Source: Bacteroidales bacterium (GTDB lineage Bacteria; Bacteroidota; Bacteroidia; Bacteroidales; UBA7960). From it: a DNA stretch of 23,705 bases. The translations under genes and the position numbers were made by a program. The stretch is from the NCBI GenBank assembly GCA_003554665.1, contig PWGY01000203.1, positions 1 to 23,705 on the forward strand, given 5' to 3'. Below are positions 16,701 through 22,654 of this stretch, piece by piece. The notes beneath the pieces were generated by a model. The model did not search any database. It was not told the origin of the DNA and worked only from the letters and a program-made list of their open reading frames with translations. The number at the start of each line of letters is the position of its first letter. The first letter of the stretch is position 1.

Positions 16701-16737
16701 GCAACAGAACAGAACAGATCAGAAAAGGTTTTTGCAT
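13726..16737 (-). CDS. Fused beta-N-acetylglucosaminidase (GH3/NagZ-like) and serine beta-lactamase-like protein
   Basis: 1003 residues, exported (hydrophobic 4-22, cleavage near PVASHNN). The GH3 domain (about 45-380) has KHFPGHGDTDADSH at 220-233, the NagZ loop with the Asp231-His233 dyad, and the catalytic nucleophile Asp307 in VITDALDMRGV. A GH3 C-terminal domain covers about 400-590. The beta-lactamase/DD-peptidase-like domain (about 598-980) has SVTK at 659-662 (SxxK, nucleophile Ser659), YSD at 776-778 where class C enzymes have YxN, and HSG at 935-937 in the KTG position. NagZ removes GlcNAc from wall fragments; the second half could be an esterase, amidase or penicillin-binding protein rather than a true beta-lactamase. 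Such fusions are common in Bacteroidota. It has its own promoter-like element and is followed 6 bp later by the membrane protein. Confidence 0.93.
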   Translation of the reverse strand: MQKPFLICSVLLLFITIFLSTSPVASHNNELPLPIPQGTQDYNTPWVDSVFTSLNLEERIAQLLMIRVYTDRDEAYYDQIVREISDYNVGGVAFFRGGPKQQVAMTNRIQSQAKTPVLIAMDAEWGPSMRLDSTIVFPRQMTLGAIEDDRLIYEMGMEIGRQLRRLGVHMNFAPVIDVNNNADNPVINFRAFGESRKKVAQKGLAYMQGLQDAGIFASAKHFPGHGDTDADSHHTLPLLRQSYEELDSIHFYPFRELINKGLHSVMVAHLEIPSLEPEAKLPSTLSYNIVTRLLKEEMGFQGLVITDALDMRGVSDYFEPGELELRALMAGNDILLLPEDVPAAIGTIKKAVQDGLITEELINERCRKILYYKEKAGLDDFDFIFPNGLIDELNQPSTKLLKKQLAEAAVTLVRNEKDLIPLSDFNHRRIAALSIGEKPGNPFHQMLNKYAPVSVYGIDKKHPPDRALQVMAKLEKYDLVIVSLHNNSMFVSAEYGITPESIGLIHTLSQRKDVILSLFANPYSLTFFEEEILDTDAIVVAYEDGAHFEHAAAQAIFGGIQTTGRLPVSARPAFDAGQGIISPEPVRIRYGYPEEAGVPSPLLSQIDSLAEKGIRTGAYPGCQIAVIKDGIMIYNKAFGHHTYDSLQQVSLSDLYDVASVTKVAATTAAVMRLVDQGRMDLDKTLGDYLPWLKESDKQPISIRDILSHQARLTSWIPFYLSTMEEGEYAEGVYSDNFSDGFNIQVADGMYMHQSYRDTIFRKIAQSELRDSNNYLYSDLGFILLAEIVKNITGQTLDQFTEHFLYKPLGLSLTGFNPLQRFDPGQITPSEKDTLWRRQIVRGHVHDPAAAMLGGVSGHAGLFSSAGELAVLMQLFLQGGNYGDRQFFRANTLEEFTKVQFPDNDNRRGLGFDKPSLDAPESGPACKSASPMSFGHSGFTGTYAWADPAENLVYVFLSNRTYPDQDNRLLIRENIRTDIHQIIYDAIRHNRTLDHFTTESTLNQ

Positions 16738-16778
16738 GGCAGTAACAATGAGACCAGAGAGAATTGCACATTACCCTG

Positions 16779-16786
16779 CAAATATA
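16779..16786 (-). promoter_or_regulatory. Bacteroidota-type -7 element upstream of the nagZ fusion gene
   Basis: The minus strand reads TATATTTG followed by C, an exact TAnnTTTG match, 41 bp before the ATG at 16737. A -33 TTTG is not evident. The rest of the 127-bp gap (16738-16864) shows no hairpin that would end the upstream MATE transcript. Confidence 0.5.
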
Positions 16787-16864
16787 ATAATCCTTCTGAT
16801 CGTGGCGACGGGGGTGCCGTATTTTATGCGGTTGGAACAGTACGCAGAAACAATGGTTATATCT

Positions 16865-18199
16865 TCATAGTTTATAGATACGCCATTTGCCTGACTTCAG
16901 GTACATCAAAGACCCCAGGCCGAGCATGGTAAAATACACCACTTCGACAAACCAAACTACCGGTGCGGAGGCATTGAAGACAACAGCCAGGATAAAGGCA
17001 CTCAGCAGGTAAAACGTGATCGATAAAATTTCAATCAGCAAAGCGACCATGGTTTTTCCTGTTCCTGACAGACCACTGAAAAGGATCATTCCAAATGCAA
17101 AGGCAATCAGTGCCAGAGAAGTAACCCGCAGCAGGGGAATGCTTGCTTCCACAAGTGCCGGGTCTGAAGTGAAAAGTCCGGCAATTTGGGCCGGCATAAA
17201 TATGTTCAGCTGAACGATTGCCAGGGTTATGGATAATGCAATCATCAGAACCTTTCTGATCAGGGAAATTACCTGGCGGCTGTTTCCCTGCCCGATCAGG
17301 TTGCTGACAATTGTGTTGGTGGCGGAACTCAGACCCAGAACAGGTATCATCAGCAGCATGTAAAAACTGCGGGTAATATTTGAGGCCGCAAGGGCGGTTT
17401 CGCTGATCTGTTCAATTACCATAAAAAAAACAAACCATGCGGCATGAGCAAGGAAGTACTGAAACATCACAGGAACAGCCACTTTCAGCAGGGGACGATA
17501 CTGTTTCCAGTTTGGGCGGTGGAAGACAAAAAGCCGGCAGGTAGAGAGCATTTTGTTTTGATGCGACCAGTAAATGAAAAAACCGAAGGTGACAAATTCC
17601 GCAATATTGGTTGCCAGTGCAGCTCCGGCAATCCCCATTGCCGGCAATCCAAAATGACCAAATATGAGAATATAGTCGAGGATAATATTTGTAACCGCCA
17701 TTACGGTGGTACTGAGTATAAGAAGCCGTGTACGGGTTATTCCGGTATAGAAAGCATTAAAGGCCAATACCATAAAACCAAACAAAAATCCAAACCGCCT
17801 GTAATCAAGGTAAATAAGGCTTTCAGTCCAAATCATGTCTGACTTCAGAAACCAATGAAGGAAAGAGGGTGCAATAAAGGTCAGAAACAAAAAAAGCAGG
17901 AAGGCAATGGCGATCAGGAAATATACGGCATGGTCAAAAACAAGTCCGATCAGGTGTTTTTTGTCTTCCCCGTTGCGACGACCAATAAGAATCTGGGTGC
18001 CGATTGAAAACCCTGCGCCCAGCATGACCAGGCTCAGGTAGAAAACTCCCCCGATTGCGGAGGCGCCCAGGGTAACTTCACCCAGGCGGCCCAGAAAGGC
18101 AGTATCTATGGCGATCATCAGGTTCTGGGCTGTCAGGCCCAAAATGATTGGGTAGGATATCTTCCAGATACTTTTATAAGTGTTATTTGCTTCAGGCAT
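16865..18199 (-). CDS. MATE-family multidrug/sodium exporter
   Basis: 444 residues, almost entirely hydrophobic, with about 12 predicted helices in two homologous halves (MatE domains roughly 13-175 and 235-400). Recognisable family segments are the N-terminal ISYPIILGLTAQNLMIAIDTA, the first-half QILIGRRNG, and the second-half LGLSSATNTIVSNLIGQGN and FGMILFSGLSGTGKTM. MATE proteins exchange Na+ or H+ for cationic drugs or metabolites at the inner membrane; the substrate cannot be told from sequence. It begins 12 bp after the rRNA methyltransferase gene, so it is probably the last gene of the exonuclease-led transcript. Confidence 0.92.
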   Translation of the reverse strand: MPEANNTYKSIWKISYPIILGLTAQNLMIAIDTAFLGRLGEVTLGASAIGGVFYLSLVMLGAGFSIGTQILIGRRNGEDKKHLIGLVFDHAVYFLIAIAFLLFLFLTFIAPSFLHWFLKSDMIWTESLIYLDYRRFGFLFGFMVLAFNAFYTGITRTRLLILSTTVMAVTNIILDYILIFGHFGLPAMGIAGAALATNIAEFVTFGFFIYWSHQNKMLSTCRLFVFHRPNWKQYRPLLKVAVPVMFQYFLAHAAWFVFFMVIEQISETALAASNITRSFYMLLMIPVLGLSSATNTIVSNLIGQGNSRQVISLIRKVLMIALSITLAIVQLNIFMPAQIAGLFTSDPALVEASIPLLRVTSLALIAFAFGMILFSGLSGTGKTMVALLIEILSITFYLLSAFILAVVFNASAPVVWFVEVVYFTMLGLGSLMYLKSGKWRIYKL

Positions 18200-18211
18200 G
18201 TTGCAACCAGA

Positions 18212-19414
18212 CTAATCCACAAATAAAACCAATCCCTTCAGGTACTGCCCTTCAGGGTGAAAAATATTTACCGGATGGTCTGCGGGTTGTGTAAGCTGAT
18301 GCAGAATCCTGACGTTTCTGCCGGACTGAATGGCTGAGGCCATTACTGTTGACCGGAATAACTGCATGTCGACAACCTGAGAACAACTGAAGGTAAAAAG
18401 TACACCTCCCTGTTGAATTTTTTTCAGTGCAGCCAGATTCAGTCGTTTATAGCCCTGAACGGCTTTATGCTTCACATGTTGATGTTTTGCGTAGGCAGGT
18501 GGATCCAGAATGATAACATTGTAATCCTCCTCCATTTTGTTCAGGTAACTTATTGCATCCTCGGTAATGGTTCGGTGAATGTCTGCGGGGCCGATGTTCA
18601 GGGATACATTTTCCTCAGCCAGTGCCGTGGCTTTTGCCGAGCTGTCAAGGGAATCAACCTGCCTTGCTCCGGCCTTCAGAGCATAAACGGAAAACCCTCC
18701 GCTGTAACAGAAGGTGTTCAGCACTTTCTTTCCTTTGCAATAATCAGCCAAAAGCATTCTGTTTTCCCGTTGATCGATGTAGAATCCTGTTTTCTGTCCA
18801 CCTTCAATGTCGATGAGAAAACGATGACCGTTCTCCAGTACTTCTGATTGCCGGCATTCACCGAAAAGCAGCTTTTCCTGTGAGCGGTTTTCCCAAAAAG
18901 CTGCCGGTAATGTTTCCCTGCTCTTGTCAAAAATACTGCGCAGTTTATTACCGTAAACCTTCTTCAATGCTTCGGCAATCGGGGTAAGGTAATTGTACAG
19001 CCCGGTGGCGTGGATTTGAACAACCAGGTGTCCGTCGTAATGATCAATGATGATCCCTGGCAGATGGTCGCCCTCTCCGTGGATGAGCCGATAAACATTT
19101 GTGTGGGGACTGTCGGTAAGGCCCGTCAGTTTGCGGAGGTTAAATGCCTTGCGGATTTTCTTTTCCCAGAAATCCACATCATAGGTGTCGGGTCGCTCCG
19201 GTGCGAAGGCCATAATTCTGATGGCGATGGCTGCATCCTGGTATATTCCGCTTCCCAGGTATTCATCTTTGTTGGAAAACACTTCGGCAAGGCAACCATC
19301 GTATGCCCGTCCTTCTGTTTTTTTGATTGCACCGCTGAATACCCATGGGTGAAAACGACGCAGTGCATCATCTTTTCCGGAACGCAGTATGACTTTCATT
19401 TTGTTGTAGGACAT
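18212..19414 (-). CDS. rlmI: RlmI-like 23S rRNA (cytosine-5)-methyltransferase
   Basis: 400 residues. An N-terminal PUA domain (about 6-75, with HPWVFSGAI) is followed by the RlmI central region and a class I SAM methyltransferase: QKTGFYIDQRENR (207-219), SAM motif I NTFCYSGGFSVYAL (233-246), motif IV DPPAYAK (304-310) and the catalytic-cysteine segment FSCS (342-345, Cys344). E. coli RlmI makes m5C1962 in 23S rRNA. A start at codon 6 (19399) fits the usual family beginning MKVIL and has a better A-rich leader than codon 1. It sits 45 bp after the FAH-like gene and 12 bp before the MATE gene. The family is secure; the exact rRNA position is inferred. Confidence 0.9.
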   Translation of the reverse strand: MSYNKMKVILRSGKDDALRRFHPWVFSGAIKKTEGRAYDGCLAEVFSNKDEYLGSGIYQDAAIAIRIMAFAPERPDTYDVDFWEKKIRKAFNLRKLTGLTDSPHTNVYRLIHGEGDHLPGIIIDHYDGHLVVQIHATGLYNYLTPIAEALKKVYGNKLRSIFDKSRETLPAAFWENRSQEKLLFGECRQSEVLENGHRFLIDIEGGQKTGFYIDQRENRMLLADYCKGKKVLNTFCYSGGFSVYALKAGARQVDSLDSSAKATALAEENVSLNIGPADIHRTITEDAISYLNKMEEDYNVIILDPPAYAKHQHVKHKAVQGYKRLNLAALKKIQQGGVLFTFSCSQVVDMQLFRSTVMASAIQSGRNVRILHQLTQPADHPVNIFHPEGQYLKGLVLFVD

Positions 19415-19459
19415 ATAGGTGTTTGTTGGTAGGTTGGTGATGCATGCCGGGTTTTTTGG

Positions 19460-20068
19460 TTACCTGACTGTTATCGAAATTACCTTCTTTTCGTCCAGGA
19501 AAGCCTCCAGCCTGTCTTCGGGCTTCACCTGCAAACAACCCGGAGGAGAACCTGTTAGCAGGTAATCACCAATTTTAAGGGTTACGAAAGAGGAGGTGTA
19601 GGCAATTAACTGGTTCAAAGGCATGATCATTTGGTTACTCCGGCCTGTTTGGATTTTGCCCCCGGTACATTTCAGTGAAAAGTTGAGGTTTCCCGGATCA
19701 GGAAGGTCATTCATCGGAAAGAAATGAGAAATTTTCATTGATCCGTCAAATGAAGTTGCTTCCTCCCAGGGCTTCCTCTCATTTAAGCACGTCTGAAGAT
19801 GATCAGTGGCGGTAAAATTAACCGCCAGTCCGACTTCACTGTAATATGTATGGGCAAAGCGGGGAAGAATATTTTTTCCCAGCTTGCTAATTCTTACCGC
19901 CAGTTCAGCTCCTGCGTGTATTTCGCCGGAGAAATCGGGGAGGAAAAATGGCATTCTGCCCCTGATGAGCGCCGTTTCAGGTTTCATATATATGCGGGGT
20001 GATCCTGAGCCTTGTGTGTTGCCTTCAGCCCCAACAGGGTAGTTCCCTGAGATGCAGATGATCTTCAT
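19460..20068 (-). CDS. Fumarylacetoacetate-hydrolase-family protein with degenerate metal site
   Basis: 202 residues with the FAH fold: the strand and metal-box region EIHAGAELAVRI (49-60), AVNFTATDHLQ (82-92), KPWEEATSFDGS (99-110), QMIMPLNQLIAY (146-157) and GDYLLTGSPPG (167-177). FAH-family enzymes cleave or decarboxylate 2,4-dioxo-type acids using Mg2+ or Mn2+ held by the two Glu of HxExE and the Asp of a following D-x-T-A-R-D segment, with a catalytic Lys in AKxFD. Here the aligned residues are G53, E55, N84 and T105, so at least three functional positions seem lost. It lies 5 bp after the exonuclease gene and is co-transcribed. It may be inactive or have a new role; I would not assign a substrate. 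Confidence 0.85.
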   Translation of the reverse strand: MKIICISGNYPVGAEGNTQGSGSPRIYMKPETALIRGRMPFFLPDFSGEIHAGAELAVRISKLGKNILPRFAHTYYSEVGLAVNFTATDHLQTCLNERKPWEEATSFDGSMKISHFFPMNDLPDPGNLNFSLKCTGGKIQTGRSNQMIMPLNQLIAYTSSFVTLKIGDYLLTGSPPGCLQVKPEDRLEAFLDEKKVISITVR

Positions 20069-20073
20069 GCAGG

Positions 20074-20904
20074 TTACTTGTCTTTCAGTACGGCATTTCC
20101 CTTGTCAAACCCCCGGAGAATGATCGATTGTATGGTTTTTTTTGTGGAAAGCGGGAAATCCGCTTTCATCATCCAGTCAAAATACTGGGGTTCTTTTTTA
20201 AAAACTTCTTCCACCTCTTTTCCCTTGTACTTGCCGAAATTAAAAATTTCCTTCCCGTTTTTGTTATAACCGATATGGCCGGAAAGATCGGCATTGTTAT
20301 GATTGTAGGAAAACTCATACAAGGCCTGTATGTCATTTTTTACGGGACGGCTTATGCGACCGTCTTTATCTTCATACTCAACCCCTTCATAATGCCTGAT
20401 CTGAGCAAGCAGAATTTCGTAGGTGGCCCTGGTGTCTGCCTCAGCTGCATGGGCATTTGTCAGGTCTTTCCCGCAGTAAAACCGGTAGGCTGCCCTCAGA
20501 TTGCGCGGTTCCATTTTATGGAAGATATTCTGGACATCCACCAGGCGGCGCTTTTTGATATCAAACTGAATTCCGCATCGCAAAAACTCCTCGATAAGCA
20601 TGGGTACATCAAACCTGTTGGAGTTGTAACCAGCCAGGTCACAGTTTTCCAGAAACTTTTCGAGGGTGGGTGCCAGCTGGGCAAATGTAGGGGCATCGGC
20701 CACATCTTCGTCTTTGATCCCATGCACTGCGGTTGATTCGGGTGAAATCGGAATGGTCGGGTTAACCAGCCTGGTAAGTGATTCTGTGTGGTTATTGGGC
20801 AGCACTTTAAAAATACTGATTTCCACAATGCGATCCTTTACCACATTGGTTCCTGTTGTTTCCAGATCAAAAAAGGCAATGGGTCTGGTGAGATTTAACT
20901 CCAT
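20074..20904 (-). CDS. DEDDh 3'-5' exonuclease with ExoX-like C-terminal domain
   Basis: 276 residues of the DnaQ family. The catalytic set is visible: Asp13 and Glu15 in FFDLETTG, Asp99 in NSNRFDVPML, and His152/Asp157 in HAAEADTRATYEIL. The C-terminal region NFGKYKGKEVEEVFKKEPQY (222-241) matches the short domain of ExoX-type exonucleases. Likely work is DNA repair or proofreading; it is a stand-alone nuclease, not joined to a polymerase. The start ATG lies downstream of a clear -7 element, so it seems to lead the transcript exonuclease, FAH-like, rlmI, MATE. Confidence 0.93.
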   Translation of the reverse strand: MELNLTRPIAFFDLETTGTNVVKDRIVEISIFKVLPNNHTESLTRLVNPTIPISPESTAVHGIKDEDVADAPTFAQLAPTLEKFLENCDLAGYNSNRFDVPMLIEEFLRCGIQFDIKKRRLVDVQNIFHKMEPRNLRAAYRFYCGKDLTNAHAAEADTRATYEILLAQIRHYEGVEYEDKDGRISRPVKNDIQALYEFSYNHNNADLSGHIGYNKNGKEIFNFGKYKGKEVEEVFKKEPQYFDWMMKADFPLSTKKTIQSIILRGFDKGNAVLKDK

Positions 20905-20946
20905 GGTATATTCGTTGTGTTATTAAATAAAAAGGCAAGTTTGTTG

Positions 20947-20954
20947 CGAAGGTA
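20947..20954 (-). promoter_or_regulatory. Bacteroidota-type -7 element upstream of the exonuclease gene
   Basis: The minus strand reads TACCTTCG followed by C, one mismatch from TAnnTTTG, 42 bp before the ATG. A TTTC at 20976-20979 sits about 21 bp further upstream, near the expected -33 TTTG position. Its place in the only long gene-free stretch supports a real promoter. Confidence 0.5.
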
Positions 20955-21028
20955 CAACAAATCTGTTTGCGGATAGAAACTCCATGGTCCGGATGGTATA
21001 AATACCCGCCGGAGTGCATGCATGCCTG

Positions 21029-21118
21029 ATTGAAACCAAAGGCCGTATTGAAACCAAAGACCATATTGAAGCCAAAGGCCGTATTGAAATCAAAGACCGT
21101 ATTGAAATCAAAGACCGT
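21029..21118. repeat. Five tandem copies of an 18-bp unit
   Basis: Units start at 21029, 21047, 21065, 21083 and 21101. Units 4 and 5 are identical (attgaaatcaaagaccgt); the others differ by 1-3 bases, and every difference is a transition (A/G or C/T). The array lies between the E2 stop (21186) and the exonuclease promoter. Because the period is a multiple of three, all frames read a hexapeptide repeat, but I see no credible gene over it. A 10-bp palindrome GCATGCATGC lies just before it at 21016-21025. Confidence 0.95.
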
Positions 21119-21185
21119 GTGCAATGAAGCGAAATGTGAAGGAGTCAATATGGGCCGTTATTCCCTGATACCTTTATGCCACGGA

Positions 21186-22556
21186 TCAGATGGTTTGCCG
21201 GGTGTCAAAATCTTCCAGGTATTCGGCCACTCTTTGCAGAAACATTCCGCCCAGTGCCCCGTCTACAATCCTGTGATCACAAGCCAGCGAGAGAACCATC
21301 CGGTGACGGATGGCAATGCTGTCACCATCAGGGGTTTCCACTACAACGGGTTTCTTTTGGATCAGGCCCACGCCAAGAATACCCACCTGGGGCTGGTTGA
21401 TGATGGGTGTGCCCATGGTGGCGCCAAAGGTACCGAAATTGGTGAGGGTGAAGGTGCCGCCCTGAATTTCATCGGGTTTGAGCTTGTTCCCCCTGGCACG
21501 TGCGGCAAGGTCATTGACTTCTTTGGTGAGGCCCAGAAGACTCTTGTCTCCGGCATTTTTTATGACAGGTACGATAAGGTTGCCATCGGGCAGGGCTGCA
21601 GCCATACCCACGTTGATATTTTTTCGTTTGATGATTTTTTGCCTGTCCAGTGATACATTCATCATCGGGTAATCACGAAGGGCTTTGGCAATGGCTTCGA
21701 TAAAGATCGGGGTAAATGTAAGTTTTTCCTGTTCCCTTTCCTGGAGGATTCCTTTTTGCCTTTTGCGCCATTGGACAATTGGCGTCATGTCTACCTCTTT
21801 GAATAAAGTAATATGCACGGAAGTGTCTCTGGAGTGCACCATATGCTCGGCAATGAGCTTACGCATACGATCCATTTCGACCACTTCGTCTTTCTCGCCC
21901 ACAGGGATTTTGGATGGAGTTTTGGCAGTCGCATCTTTATCAGAATCTGATGAACTGTCAGGGGCAGCAGCGGCAACCTCATTATTTTGCGTAGCGGGTT
22001 TTTCAGACCGGTCTTTCAGCCAGGCAAGCAGATCTTCCTTGGTAAGCCGGTTGTTCTTTCCGCTTCCGGGGATCTGCTCCAGCTCTTTCATGGAAATCTT
22101 TTCCTCCTTCGCAATATTCCTCACCAGTGGTGAATAAAACCTGGTACTTTCTGTTTGTCCGGATTCAGTATCTCTGATTTCGCCGGCAGGTTTTTCTGCT
22201 TTGGAAAGCTGGTGTTGTTCCCCCCTTTTTTGATCTTCCTGCCGGGTTGCACCGGCATCTGTATCTGTTTCTTCGCTGTGCTCGTCAGGTGATGCGTCAC
22301 CGGCATCATCTTCCCCTTCCATCTCAATGATGGCGATTACCGTATCCACTTCCACGGTGTCTCCTTCACTGAAAAGTTGTTCTTTTAAGACACCTTCGAC
22401 AGGGCTGGGGATTTCTGAATCTACTTTGTCGGTCGACAGTTCAACAACCGGTTCGTCCAGTTCGATGGGGTCTCCGGTGTTTTTTAACCACTTGGTGATT
22501 GTTGCTTCGGTAATGCTCTCGCCCAATTTGGGCATTTTTAATTCGAAGGTTGCCAT
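21186..22556 (-). CDS. 2-oxoacid dehydrogenase E2 (dihydrolipoamide acyltransferase)
   Basis: 456 residues from the ATG at 22556; the frame is open 20 codons further, but MATFELKMPKLGESI is the canonical E2 beginning. One lipoyl domain (1-80) carries Lys44 in STDKVDSEI. A long acidic, Ser/Thr/Glu-rich linker (80-137) follows, then the E3/E1-binding domain (139-178, RNIAKEEKISMKELEQIPGSG), a second linker, and the catalytic domain (about 222-456) with DHRIVDGALGG at 427-437 (His428, Asp432). The reaction is acyl transfer from lipoyl to CoA. By overall look it is nearer branched-chain or generic E2 than a two- or three-lipoyl pyruvate E2; 2-oxoglutarate remains possible. No E1 or E3 gene is in the window. 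Confidence 0.93.
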   Translation of the reverse strand: MATFELKMPKLGESITEATITKWLKNTGDPIELDEPVVELSTDKVDSEIPSPVEGVLKEQLFSEGDTVEVDTVIAIIEMEGEDDAGDASPDEHSEETDTDAGATRQEDQKRGEQHQLSKAEKPAGEIRDTESGQTESTRFYSPLVRNIAKEEKISMKELEQIPGSGKNNRLTKEDLLAWLKDRSEKPATQNNEVAAAAPDSSSDSDKDATAKTPSKIPVGEKDEVVEMDRMRKLIAEHMVHSRDTSVHITLFKEVDMTPIVQWRKRQKGILQEREQEKLTFTPIFIEAIAKALRDYPMMNVSLDRQKIIKRKNINVGMAAALPDGNLIVPVIKNAGDKSLLGLTKEVNDLAARARGNKLKPDEIQGGTFTLTNFGTFGATMGTPIINQPQVGILGVGLIQKKPVVVETPDGDSIAIRHRMVLSLACDHRIVDGALGGMFLQRVAEYLEDFDTRQTI

Positions 22557-22573
22557 ATGATAAATGTTTTCAG

Positions 22574-22584
22574 ATTGGTCCAAT
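22574..22584. promoter_or_regulatory. 11-bp palindrome upstream of the E2 gene, possible operator
   Basis: ATTGGTCCAAT is a perfect 5-bp inverted repeat around one base, 18-28 bp before the E2 ATG. The 98-bp gap (22557-22654) has no exact TAnnTTTG element. A short palindrome can arise by chance, so the call is weak. Confidence 0.2.
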
Positions 22585-22654
22585 GTATTCCTGTCATTCA
22601 AACAACAGAAAGACAAAAAGGTTTGACAGATCGTTCCTGATATTGCGTTACAGG

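Noticed and set aside
16736..16870. Small plus-strand ORF (about 45 codons, hydrophobic) in the gap before the nagZ fusion gene
   Set aside because: It overlaps the minus-strand nagZ start and promoter and the end of the MATE gene, and its hydrophobicity reflects AT-rich promoter DNA; too little evidence.
20128..20736. Plus-strand ORF of 202 codons opposite the exonuclease gene
   Set aside because: It is entirely antisense to a gene with all DEDDh residues; the product has no recognisable domain.
21029..21118. CRISPR array
   Set aside because: The 18-bp units are directly adjacent with no spacers, and no cas genes are present; it is a simple tandem repeat.
20867..21148. Minus-strand ORF of 93 codons with repeated TVFDFN-like hexapeptides
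   Set aside because: It is open only because the 18-bp repeat has no stops in that frame, it overlaps the exonuclease start in another frame, and it has no promoter or domain support.
21030..21653. Plus-strand ORF of 207 codons starting in the repeat (KPKAVL pattern)
   Set aside because: Most of it is antisense to the catalytic domain of the E2 gene, whose identity is certain.
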